A DNA stretch of 14,722 nt from Sulfurimonas sp. (GCA_027047745.1 JALTUB010000172.1:27365-42086); one strand, 5' to 3'. Numbered from the stretch's first letter, positions 7,011-13,768 are shown. The notes: generated by a model from the sequence alone, not told the origin. Program-made: numbers and translations.

Positions 7011-7262
7011 ATGAAAATCATAACACTATTGCTACTTGGAATGAGCTTCTTGTTTGCAAGTGTAGATATAAACCATGCAACTGCAAAAGAGTTAACAACA
7101 CTCAAAGGTATTGGAGCTAAAAAAGCTCAAACTATAGTTACTTACAAAAAAGAACATAAATGCTTTAAAAATATAGAGGAGTTAGCAAAAGTAAAAGGTA
7201 TCTCTACAAAGACTTTAGAAAAAAACAAAGCTAACTTAACAGCAACTAAATGTCAAAAATAA
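7011..7262 (+). CDS. Secreted ComEA-like helix-hairpin-helix DNA-binding protein
   Basis: The 83-residue protein has a signal peptide (MKIITLLLLGMSFLFA, cleavage probably after A16). It then has the compact ComEA-type double helix-hairpin-helix. VDINHATAKELTTLKGIG at about 18-35 is the first unit, ending in the DNA-contacting G-I-G hairpin. IEELAKVKGIS at about 56-66 is the second. Small exported proteins of this type bind incoming double-stranded DNA in the periplasm during natural transformation. There are no comEC or other competence genes beside it. Its location and domain indicate extracytoplasmic DNA binding, while a competence role is inferred. AAAAAGGAAA precedes the ATG. The rpn-like gene begins 4 bases after its stop. 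Confidence 0.82.
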   Translation: MKIITLLLLGMSFLFASVDINHATAKELTTLKGIGAKKAQTIVTYKKEHKCFKNIEELAKVKGISTKTLEKNKANLTATKCQK

Positions 7263-7266
7263 TAAC

Positions 7267-8190
7267 ATGAAATTCGCAGACCCTAAAAATGACCTCGCCT
7301 TTAAAAAGATATTTGGCAATGAACAACATAAAAGTATCCTTATCTCTTTTTTAAATAGTGTTTTAGACTTTAAAGATGAGAAAACTATAGTAGAAGTAAG
7401 CTTAACAAACCCGTACCAATTACCTCAAATTCCTGAACTTAAAGAGACTATACTTGATATAAAAGCAACAAACAAAAATGGTGATACTTTTATAGTAGAG
7501 ATGCAAAGAAAAGATTTGGGTGATTTTCATAAACGCAGTCTCTTTTATACCTCTAAAGCTTATGTAGAACAACTTCCAAAAGGTGGAGACTATGAAAAAC
7601 TTCAAAAAGTTTACTTTATAGGAATCCTAAACTTTAGCATATTTGATAACAAAGAGTACATATCGAGACACCTTATCACAAACCAAGAGACATTAAAACA
7701 AGACCTTGATGACTTTGAATTTACTTTTATAGAACTCAGTAAATTTGATAAAAAATTATCAGAATTATCTACCATCTTAGATAAATGGATATACTTTATA
7801 AAATATGCAGATGACTTTGAACTCATACCCAAAGAGTATGAAACTATAGAAGAGTTCAAAGATGCATTTTTTCTAGCATCTCAATGTAACTGGAATAAAA
7901 AAGAGTTAGAAGTCTATGACTATATGACACTAAAAGCTTTTGATGAGATTAATGCCTTTAGAACTGCTAAGAGAAAAGCAAAGGAAGAAGGTGTAAAAAA
8001 AGGGATTGAACAAGGGATAGAGCAGGGAATAAAACAAGGAATTGAAAAAGGAATTGAAAAAGGAATTGAACAGGGAAAAATTGATATCGCTAAAAAGTCA
8101 ATTTTACAAGGTTTAGATAACGAGACAATAACACTCATAACAGGCTTAAATAAAGAGTTTATAGAGATGCTAAGAGAAGAAAAAAGATGA
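7267..8190 (+). CDS. Rpn family recombination-promoting nuclease / PD-(D/E)XK putative transposase
   Basis: This is a 307-residue member of the Rpn (PDDEXK_2, 'putative transposase') family. E. coli relatives are DNA endonucleases that raise RecA-independent recombination, and some act in phage defence. The N-terminal hallmark FADPKNDLAFKKIFG at 3-17 fixes the start. The nuclease core shows D64 in LDIKA, then VEMQRK (E78, Q80), a variant PD-D-x(n)-E-x-Q site. A middle helical region follows, then six GIxx units (246-269) and a leucine-rich helical tail. No convincing ribosome binding site precedes the ATG, 4 bases after the comEA-like stop, so translation may depend on coupling. Base composition resembles the neighbours. 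The catalytic residues look intact. Confidence 0.88.
   Translation: MKFADPKNDLAFKKIFGNEQHKSILISFLNSVLDFKDEKTIVEVSLTNPYQLPQIPELKETILDIKATNKNGDTFIVEMQRKDLGDFHKRSLFYTSKAYVEQLPKGGDYEKLQKVYFIGILNFSIFDNKEYISRHLITNQETLKQDLDDFEFTFIELSKFDKKLSELSTILDKWIYFIKYADDFELIPKEYETIEEFKDAFFLASQCNWNKKELEVYDYMTLKAFDEINAFRTAKRKAKEEGVKKGIEQGIEQGIKQGIEKGIEKGIEQGKIDIAKKSILQGLDNETITLITGLNKEFIEMLREEKR
7924..8190 (+). promoter_or_regulatory. Possible internal translation start giving an Rpn C-terminal small protein
   Basis: An in-frame ATG at 7924 (within YDYMTLKAF) follows TTAGAAG at 7906-7912, a weak ribosome binding site 11 bases away. It would give an 88-residue product containing the GIxx repeats and the C-terminal helix but not the nuclease. 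Internally started C-terminal Rpn products that neutralise the full-length nuclease have been reported for other Rpn genes. Here it is only a candidate. Confidence 0.25.
8002..8073 (+). repeat. Six tandem 12-bp units in the rpn-like gene
   Basis: Six consecutive in-frame units of GGRATNRARMAR type occupy this stretch, with GGAATTGAAAAA at 8038-8049 repeated exactly at 8050-8061. They encode GIEQ, GIEQ, GIKQ, GIEK, GIEK and GIEQ. The 12-base length means unit gain or loss keeps the frame, so this part can vary in length by replication slippage without inactivating the protein. The repeat probably forms a charged helix. Confidence 0.9.
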
Positions 8191-8544
8191 GTGAATTGTT
8201 CTTGACATTTAAGGAGGTTATAGATTTATTAAAGAGGATGGAAGTTAAAATCTATTAAAAAAGACAAAGCGGATAATCAGCTCGAAGTTACATGTAAAAC
8301 AGGAAATAATCAATACAAGAAACACTATCTTGGTATATCAGATAATGTTACTTATTTTGTGGAACAGTTGAAAGATGCAAATATGAGTGCTTACGATTAT
8401 AAAGTGATATTTAAACCTGTCGTTATTGTCCCAGATATTGAGCTTAAGAAACTAATATATACAAATCGTTTTCCATCAATCCAAAGAAAGATTATAACTT
8501 CTATGTTGGAACAGCTCAATATAAAAGATAGTATTTTTGATTAA
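8187..8544 (+). pseudogene. Frameshifted gene coupled to the rpn-like gene; product unknown
   Basis: An ATG at 8187 overlaps the rpn-like stop (ATGA) and reads MSELFLTFKEVIDLLKRM before TAA at 8256-8258. In the next frame, codons are open from 8233 to TAA 8542-8544 (103 residues), but the first canonical start is GTG at 8359. The untranslated-looking upstream 42 codons read like protein (GWKLKSIKKDKAD, later KKHYLGISDNVTYFVEQLKD). Joining the frames near 8232-8241 gives about 118 residues, an EVIDLLKR..GWKLKSIK start that faintly recalls HicA-type toxins. The rest does not resemble HicA, so I assign no function. A pseudogene is likeliest, with a sequencing error or programmed shift possible. 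A shorter real gene from GTG 8359 (61 residues) cannot be excluded. Confidence 0.5.
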
Positions 8545-8563
8545 ATTATATCGATTAAACAAC

Positions 8564-8604
8564 ACTCTTATTCAAAATTTGATATAATCCAAATAAGAGT
8601 TTTT
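8564..8604 (+). terminator. AT-rich inverted repeat followed by T-run, possible terminator
   Basis: ACTCTTATT (8564-8572) and AATAAGAGT (8592-8600) pair over 9 bases with a 19-base loop, and the right arm continues into TTTTT. It ends the rpn-linked stretch. The stem is AT-rich and the loop is long, so it would be a weak terminator. The loop also contains a promoter-like element. Confidence 0.35.
8580..8588 (+). promoter_or_regulatory. Extended -10 element upstream of trpG
   Basis: TGATATAAT is a TG one base before a perfect TATAAT, with no obvious -35 box. Transcription would start near 8595 and give a leader of about 155 bases to trpG. It sits in the loop of the inverted repeat at 8564-8600. 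Other -10-like strings lie further downstream, at 8643-8648 and 8684-8689, so the true trpG start is uncertain. Confidence 0.4.
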
Positions 8605-8612
8605 GTTACCCA

Positions 8613-8682
8613 ATCGTGCTACCATAAAACAGTAAAAAAATGTATAAAATATACAAAATGGGTAGCTATAGGGTAGCACGAT
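8613..8682. repeat. Nested inverted and direct repeats between the rpn-linked region and trpG
   Basis: ATCGTGCTACC (8613-8623) is perfectly inverted as GGTAGCACGAT (8672-8682), with 48 bases between. Inside lies a second perfect palindrome, TGTATA-AAA-TATACA (8641-8655). GGGTAGC occurs twice as a direct repeat at 8660-8666 and 8671-8677, exactly 11 bases apart. The region has no reading frame. It could be a regulator-binding region for trpG, an RNA structure in the leader, or the scar or recognition end of a mobile element. I cannot decide among these from sequence. Confidence 0.75.
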
Positions 8683-8714
8683 ATATAATATATTGGATAG
8701 AAAGTTTAGAAAAT

Positions 8715-8728
8715 CCCTAAAAATAGGG
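8715..8728 (+). other. Small hairpin in the trpG leader
   Basis: CCCTA (8715-8719) and TAGGG (8724-8728) form a 5-base stem with a 4-base A loop, ending 6 bases before the AGAGGA ribosome binding site of trpG. It is too small to call an attenuator, and no run of Trp codons or leader peptide is visible nearby. Confidence 0.3.
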
Positions 8729-8750
8729 CTTTATAGAGGATGAAAAACAA

Positions 8751-9320
8751 ATGATACTAATGATAGATAATTATGATAGTTTTACATACAATATTGTGCA
8801 GTATTGTAGAGAACTTGGTGCTGATTTAAAAATTATTAGAAATGATGAGATGAGTGTTGAAGAGATTGATAAATTAGCACCGGAAAAGATTATTATTTCT
8901 CCTGGCCCAGCATCACCAAATGAAGCGGGTATAACTTTAAAAACTATAGAATATTTTAAAGATAAGATTCCTATTTTAGGGATTTGCTTAGGACATCAAA
9001 GTATCGCACAAGTTTTTGGTGGAGATGTTGTTCGTGCAAAAAATATGATGCATGGTAAAACTTCTGTCATGAAACAATCAAACAATAGTAAAATATTTCA
9101 GGATTTGCCACAAGAGTTCGTTGCAACTAGGTATCATTCTCTTATAGTAGATAAAAAGAGTTTACCTAAAAATATTATTCCTACGGCATTTAGTACAGAT
9201 GATAATGAGATAATGGCACTAAAAATAAAAGATAAAGATATATATGGTATTCAGTTTCACCCAGAATCAATCATGAGTGAATATGGACATGAGATGATAG
9301 GAAATTTTTTAAAAATATGA
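8751..9320 (+). CDS. trpG: Anthranilate/aminodeoxychorismate synthase glutamine amidotransferase subunit
   Basis: This class I glutamine amidotransferase releases ammonia from glutamine for anthranilate synthase (TrpE, tryptophan) or aminodeoxychorismate synthase (PabB, folate). The 189-residue protein starts MILMIDNYDSFTYNIVQY, the TrpG/PabA hallmark. It has SPGPASPNEAG at 50-60, the nucleophile C79 in GICLGHQ, and the rest of the triad as H170 and E172 in HPES. The HGKTS segment at 101-105 is also typical. No trpE or pabB lies nearby, so it may serve both enzymes, as PabA/TrpG does in several bacteria (inferred). AGAGGA lies 10 bases before the ATG. It shares 4 bases with the next gene. Confidence 0.92.
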   Translation: MILMIDNYDSFTYNIVQYCRELGADLKIIRNDEMSVEEIDKLAPEKIIISPGPASPNEAGITLKTIEYFKDKIPILGICLGHQSIAQVFGGDVVRAKNMMHGKTSVMKQSNNSKIFQDLPQEFVATRYHSLIVDKKSLPKNIIPTAFSTDDNEIMALKIKDKDIYGIQFHPESIMSEYGHEMIGNFLKI

Positions 9321-10510
9321 TAAAAAGGTACATTTTTGTCATTATTCTTCTTATTGACACTATTGTACTTTTAGCACAAACTACAAATCTATCCATATCC
9401 TATGCTGAAGCATTGATTTTGTATGGTGATTCTTCTTTTTTGAAGTTCTTAGTAAACTCTTCGGTAGCTATTTTCGGACATAATGATTTTGCTTTAAGAT
9501 TACCTATGATTATCATGCACCTTTTAAGTGTCATGATATTATATGATATATCAAAAAAGTATCTATCAAGCCAAAGAGATAGAATATGGTTGGTATTGTT
9601 ATATATACTGTTGCCAGGTGTGATTAGTTCTGCATTGGTTGTAAACAGTGCAGGTTTAGTTATTTTTGGACTTTTTCTTTTTGTATATATTTATGAAAAA
9701 TATTCTCTATTCTTAGTAAATATATTATTGTTCTCTTATCTATTTGTAGACTCAGGATTTATATATCTCTATTTTGGAATGAGTGTATATTATATTTACA
9801 ACAAACAAAAATACCAATCTCTTTTTAATTTTATTCTATTTCTCTCTTCAGTATATATGTATGGAATAGAAGCAGGTGGATTTCCAACTGGGCATTTTCT
9901 TGATCTTATAGGTGTTTACTCTACGATTTTTACACCATTTATATTTATATTTATTTTTTATGCTCTCTACAGAAGATATTTAACAAACCAAACAAATTAT
10001 ATTTGGTATATATCATCAACAACCTTAGTATTTTCCATTTTATTATCACTTAGACAAAGGGTAATGGTTGAACATTTTGCTCCTTACTTAATGATTGCTT
10101 TACCTTTAGTCGCTCAAACCTTTGTACAATCATATAAAGTAAGGTTAAAAATGTTTAGAACTAAATATAGAATTATATTTTTAGCATCTTTTATTTTCTT
10201 AGCTTTCAATTATCTGGTCGTATTATTCAACAAAGAATTGTATTTATTGATTGATAATCCAAAAAAACATTTTGCATATAAATCTCATGTGGCAAGTAAA
10301 CTAGCACAAAAATTAAAACAAGAAAATATAGACTGCGTCTCTACAGATAAAAAAATGTCATTAAGATTATCTTTTTATGGAATTAAATATTGTGATGAAA
10401 ATATATTAGAAGAAAAAGATTTGAATGATAAAAATAGTTCAAATGTAACAATAAGTTACAAAGGTAAAAAACTTTATACTGCTAGTGTTACTAAAATAAA
10501 CAAAAAATAA
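9317..10510 (+). CDS. Polytopic membrane glycosyltransferase, GT39/PMT_2-like
   Basis: The 397-residue protein has about eight to ten membrane helices and a soluble C-terminal tail (about 325-397). It fits the GT-C fold enzymes that transfer sugars from polyprenyl-phosphate donors outside the membrane. The best family match is FGHNDFALRLPMIIMHLLSV at about 53-72, the PMT_2/ArnT-type 'G.n.fa.RlP' block after the first periplasmic loop. That loop has SYAEA where many relatives have an acidic pair, so the catalytic aspartate is not clear. The acceptor is unknown. Protein O-glycosylation and envelope glycan modification are both possible. The ATGA overlap with trpG suggests translational coupling rather than shared function. 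Confidence 0.62.
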   Translation: MIKRYIFVIILLIDTIVLLAQTTNLSISYAEALILYGDSSFLKFLVNSSVAIFGHNDFALRLPMIIMHLLSVMILYDISKKYLSSQRDRIWLVLLYILLPGVISSALVVNSAGLVIFGLFLFVYIYEKYSLFLVNILLFSYLFVDSGFIYLYFGMSVYYIYNKQKYQSLFNFILFLSSVYMYGIEAGGFPTGHFLDLIGVYSTIFTPFIFIFIFYALYRRYLTNQTNYIWYISSTTLVFSILLSLRQRVMVEHFAPYLMIALPLVAQTFVQSYKVRLKMFRTKYRIIFLASFIFLAFNYLVVLFNKELYLLIDNPKKHFAYKSHVASKLAQKLKQENIDCVSTDKKMSLRLSFYGIKYCDENILEEKDLNDKNSSNVTISYKGKKLYTASVTKINKK

Positions 10511-10559
10511 ACGAAATAGATATTAGATATAAGAGCAAAATATAGATTAAATTAGATTA

Positions 10560-10568
10560 TGATAGAAT
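10560..10568 (+). promoter_or_regulatory. Extended -10 promoter for aclB-aclA
   Basis: TGATAGAAT is TG one base before TAGAAT (5 of 6 matches to TATAAT), 29 bases before the aclB start. The predicted leader is only about 20 bases and contains the strong AGGGAG ribosome binding site at 10587-10592. No consensus -35 box is seen. Confidence 0.5.
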
Positions 10569-10597
10569 ACTCCACAAATAAAAAATAGGGAGTTTCT

Positions 10598-11929
10598 ATG
10601 GCTCAAAAAGCGATACGCGAATACGACGGAAAAGCACTTTTTTCTAAACAATGGGAAAAATATTTTAGTGGATTCCATTATGGATTTAAATCTGTTTTAG
10701 TAACAAGTGGAGCAGAACTTTTAGCAAAAGCTGAAGAACATGGTTTTGAGTGGTTAAAACAAGAGCCATTAGTGGCAAAACCAGATATGTTGTTTGGTAA
10801 GCGTGGGAAGAATGATTTAGTTCTTTTTAAAACAAATAAGCCAGGTGATGTAACTCTATCAGATGCTGCAAAGTGGATTGATGAGAAGATTTCTCATACA
10901 ACTACGCTTTTAACTGGTCAACATGGTACTTTAAGTCACTTTATTATTGAACCATTTACTCCTCACTCTCAAGAGCAAGAATACTATATCTCAGCAACTT
11001 GTGTTGGTGAAGATGATGTTCTTTATATGTCTGCTGAAGGTGGAATGGAAGTTGAAGAGGGTTGGGATGAAAAGGTCAATGAAGTAGTTGTCCCTATCGA
11101 TATGTCTGATGCTGATATGGAACATGCTGTTAGAGCAAATATTCCTGCTGATATTCCAACTGAAAATAGAGCAACTTTTGAAGCATTTGCTGTTGCATTC
11201 TTTAAGTTTTATAGAGATATGAACTTTGCATATTTAGAAATAAATCCAATAGTTATGCTTGATAACAACGAAATGGCTATCTTAGACCTTGTTGCTCGTC
11301 TTGATGATACTGCAGGTTTTTTGATGAAAGATACTTGGGGAGAGATTGAATACCCAACTGCGTTTGGTATGGAAGATCAATCTCCTGAAGAAAAAGCTAT
11401 CGCAGATGCTGATAGTAAATCAGGTGCTTCACTAAAACTTACTATTCTTAGCCCTATGGGTAGAGTTTGGACCATGGTTGCTGGTGGTGGTGCTTCTGTT
11501 GTTTATGCAGATACTATTGCTGATTTTGCTGAAGCAAATGGTGGTTCTATAGCAGATTTGGCTAACTATGGTGAGTATTCAGGTGGTCCGACAACTAGTG
11601 AAACAAAGTTCTATGCAGACACTATCATTGATTTAATGACTCGTCATAAAGATCCAAAAGGTCTTGATAAGATTATGATTATTGGTGGAGCAATTGCAAA
11701 TTTTACAGATGTAGCAAAAACTTTTACTGGTATTATCCAGTCATTTGAAGAGAATGCTGAAAAAATGAAAGAACATAACACTAAAATTTATGTTCGTCGT
11801 GGTGGACCAAACTATGAAAAAGGTCTTAAAGACATTAAAGAGGCTTCTGATAGATTAGGTTTAACTATTGAAGTTTATGGACCAGAAACACATGTTACTG
11901 ACATTGTTAGAATGGCACTAGAGAAGTAA
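10598..11929 (+). CDS. aclB: ATP-citrate lyase small (beta) subunit
   Basis: With AclA this enzyme cleaves citrate with ATP and CoA to acetyl-CoA and oxaloacetate, the key step of the reductive TCA cycle. The 443-residue subunit carries an ATP-grasp N-terminal half. It has KPDMLFGKRGK at 61-71, EGGMEVEEGWDEK at 147-159, and metal-binding YLEINPIVM (E214, N216) with D230 in ILDLVARLDD. A citrate/CoA-ligase-type C-terminal half follows, with GRVWTMVAGGGASVVYADTI (about 290-310) and ANYGEYSGGPT. Length and gene order (aclB first) match other autotrophic Campylobacterota and Chlorobium. It lies 9 bases before aclA with a good ribosome binding site (AAGGGA), indicating a stoichiometric two-gene operon. 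Confidence 0.95.
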   Translation: MAQKAIREYDGKALFSKQWEKYFSGFHYGFKSVLVTSGAELLAKAEEHGFEWLKQEPLVAKPDMLFGKRGKNDLVLFKTNKPGDVTLSDAAKWIDEKISHTTTLLTGQHGTLSHFIIEPFTPHSQEQEYYISATCVGEDDVLYMSAEGGMEVEEGWDEKVNEVVVPIDMSDADMEHAVRANIPADIPTENRATFEAFAVAFFKFYRDMNFAYLEINPIVMLDNNEMAILDLVARLDDTAGFLMKDTWGEIEYPTAFGMEDQSPEEKAIADADSKSGASLKLTILSPMGRVWTMVAGGGASVVYADTIADFAEANGGSIADLANYGEYSGGPTTSETKFYADTIIDLMTRHKDPKGLDKIMIIGGAIANFTDVAKTFTGIIQSFEENAEKMKEHNTKIYVRRGGPNYEKGLKDIKEASDRLGLTIEVYGPETHVTDIVRMALEK

Positions 11930-11938
11930 GGGATAAAA

Positions 11939-13753
11939 ATGGAAAAATTATATACTAAAGATACGCAAGCAATTTTTTGGAACAACAACAAAACTGCTAT
12001 TCAAAGAATGTTAGATTATGATTATACAATTCAAAGAAAAACACCATCGGTAGCAGCTATTGTTGCTCCAACAAGTGGAAACAAATTTGAAAAATTCTTT
12101 TATGGTCCAGATGAGATAATGGTACCATTATTTAAAAGCACTGCAGAGGCACAAAAAGCACATCCAAATGCTGATGTTCTTTTAAACTTTGCATCTTTTA
12201 GAACTGCTTATGATGTAACAATGGAAGCAGTTGAACTTGGTGGTTTCAAATCAATAATGGTAACTGCTGAAGGTATTCCAGAAAGATTAGCTAGAAAAAT
12301 GAACAACACTGCAAGAACTGCTGGTGTTACAGTAATTGGACCAGCAACTGTTGGTGCTATAGCTCCAGGTGCCTTTAAGATAGCAAATATTGGTGGTACT
12401 ATTGAAAATATTGTTCGTTCTAAACTGCACCGTGCAGGTTCATGTGGACTTGTAACTCGTTCAGGTGGACTTTTCAATGAGCTTTCAAATATTATTGCTT
12501 TAAACGCAGATGGTATTGCTGAGGGTGTAGCTATTGGTGGAGATAGATTTGTTGGATCAGTTTTTATTGACAATATGCTTAGAATGGAGTCAAATCCAGA
12601 AGTTAAATATATGGTTCTTTTAGGCGAAGTTGGTGGTACTGAAGAGTATAAAATCATCGAAGCTATTAAAAATGGTCAAATCAAAAAACCAGTTATTGCA
12701 TGGTGTATTGGTACAATTGCTAAGCATTTCTCTTCAGGTGTTCAGTTTGGTCATGCAGGTGCTAGTGCAAATGCTGATGCTGAAACTGCAGCTGCGAAAA
12801 ACAAAGCAATGGCAGAAGCTGGTATTTATGTGCCAGAATCATTCAATGAATTACCAGGAACAATTAACAAAGTTTATAATGAACTATTAGAAAATGGAAC
12901 AATTAGTGAAATTTCTGAACCTGCTATGAGTACAGTTCCAAAAGTACGCCGTTCAAAACAATTTATCTGTACAATTAGTGATGATAGAGGAGAAGAAGCA
13001 ACATACGCAGGTTTCCCAATCTCTTCTGTTGCAACTCCAGATACAGGTAAGGGTATCGGTGATGTTATCTCTTTACTATGGTTTAAAAAACAGTATCCAG
13101 AGTGGGCTACTCAGTTTATTGAAACTGTTATGAAAACTGTTGCTGATCATGGTCCGGCTGTAAGTGGGGCTCATAATTCAAAAGTAACAGCAAGAGCAGG
13201 AAAATCAGTTGTTGAATCACTCGTAACAGGTCTTTTAACTATCGGTCCAAGATTTGGTGGTGCTATTGATGGTGCTGCACAACATTTTAAATATGCTGAT
13301 GATAATAACCTTAACCCAGCACAATTTTTAGCACATATGAAAAGTGAAGGGATTCCAATCCCAGGTATCGGTCATCGTATTAAATCTTTGAAAAATCCAG
13401 ATTTGCGTGTTGAAGGTCTTAAAAAATTTGCTAAAGAGTATTTCCCAGCTACACCACTTTTAGATTATGCATTAACAGTTGAGCAATTGACTACATCTAA
13501 AAAAGAGAACTTGATTCTTAATGTTGATGGTACAATCGGTATCTTAATGGTAGATATGTGGAGAGCTTTAGGTTATACAGAAGAAGAGATTAATGAATTT
13601 ATATCTTCAGGTACTCTAAACGCATTCTTTATTGTTGGTCGTTCTATAGGATTTATCGGTCATATCCTTGATGAAAAAAGACTTGCAATGCCAATGTATA
13701 GACATCCAATGGATGACATTCTTTATGATGTTCAAGAAGCAGAGAAGCTTTAA
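11939..13753 (+). CDS. aclA: ATP-citrate lyase large (alpha) subunit
   Basis: The 604-residue alpha subunit combines a succinyl-CoA-synthetase-like part with a citrate-synthase-like part. The first holds LVTRSGGLFNELSNII at about 171-186, LLGEVGGTEEYK (E230), and the phosphohistidine H272 in QFGHAGA. The second begins near 340 and holds ADHGPAVSGAHN (H404), PGIGHRIKSL (H479) and NVDGTIG (D530), the positions expected for citryl-CoA cleavage. Length is as in Chlorobium AclA (about 610). All catalytic positions I can check are present, so a working enzyme and reductive TCA carbon fixation are likely. Translation probably follows directly from aclB. A GC-rich hairpin lies 15 bases after the stop. 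Confidence 0.96.
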   Translation: MEKLYTKDTQAIFWNNNKTAIQRMLDYDYTIQRKTPSVAAIVAPTSGNKFEKFFYGPDEIMVPLFKSTAEAQKAHPNADVLLNFASFRTAYDVTMEAVELGGFKSIMVTAEGIPERLARKMNNTARTAGVTVIGPATVGAIAPGAFKIANIGGTIENIVRSKLHRAGSCGLVTRSGGLFNELSNIIALNADGIAEGVAIGGDRFVGSVFIDNMLRMESNPEVKYMVLLGEVGGTEEYKIIEAIKNGQIKKPVIAWCIGTIAKHFSSGVQFGHAGASANADAETAAAKNKAMAEAGIYVPESFNELPGTINKVYNELLENGTISEISEPAMSTVPKVRRSKQFICTISDDRGEEATYAGFPISSVATPDTGKGIGDVISLLWFKKQYPEWATQFIETVMKTVADHGPAVSGAHNSKVTARAGKSVVESLVTGLLTIGPRFGGAIDGAAQHFKYADDNNLNPAQFLAHMKSEGIPIPGIGHRIKSLKNPDLRVEGLKKFAKEYFPATPLLDYALTVEQLTTSKKENLILNVDGTIGILMVDMWRALGYTEEEINEFISSGTLNAFFIVGRSIGFIGHILDEKRLAMPMYRHPMDDILYDVQEAEKL

Positions 13754-13768
13754 AAATACAATACACTC

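Noticed and set aside
6923..7120. 65-codon + strand frame overlapping the comEA-like gene
   Set aside because: It overlaps the signal peptide and first HhH unit in another frame. The comEA-like frame has the ribosome binding site and recognisable domain.
7920..8138. Minus-strand frame with a repetitive SIPFSIPCSIP pattern
   Set aside because: It is the antisense reading of the 12-bp tandem repeat in the rpn-like gene, not an independent repetitive protein.
8187..8300. HicA toxin for the frameshifted gene behind the rpn-like gene
   Set aside because: Only the EVIDLLK..GWKLKSIK start recalls HicA. The catalytic G-S-H-H-x-F box is absent and no hicB follows.
6759..8587. 13-bp direct repeat AAATTTGATATAA at 6759-6771 and 8575-8587 flanking the accessory stretch, considered as target-site duplication
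   Set aside because: It is almost pure A/T and includes a -10-like TGATATAA, so many such matches are expected by chance in a window this AT-rich. No element ends are associated with it.
10569..10593. ACTCC/GGAGT stem that could hide the aclB ribosome binding site
   Set aside because: The left arm lies about at or before the predicted transcript start. The stem is only 5 bases with a 15-base loop, so an RNA switch is not supported.
12208..12657. 149-codon open frame on the minus strand
   Set aside because: It lies wholly inside aclA, whose catalytic motifs are clear. The translation is Ser/Pro/Ile-rich shadow sequence without a motif or start context.
12630..12890. 86-codon + strand frame inside aclA
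   Set aside because: It is out of frame within a conserved enzyme, so it is a shadow.
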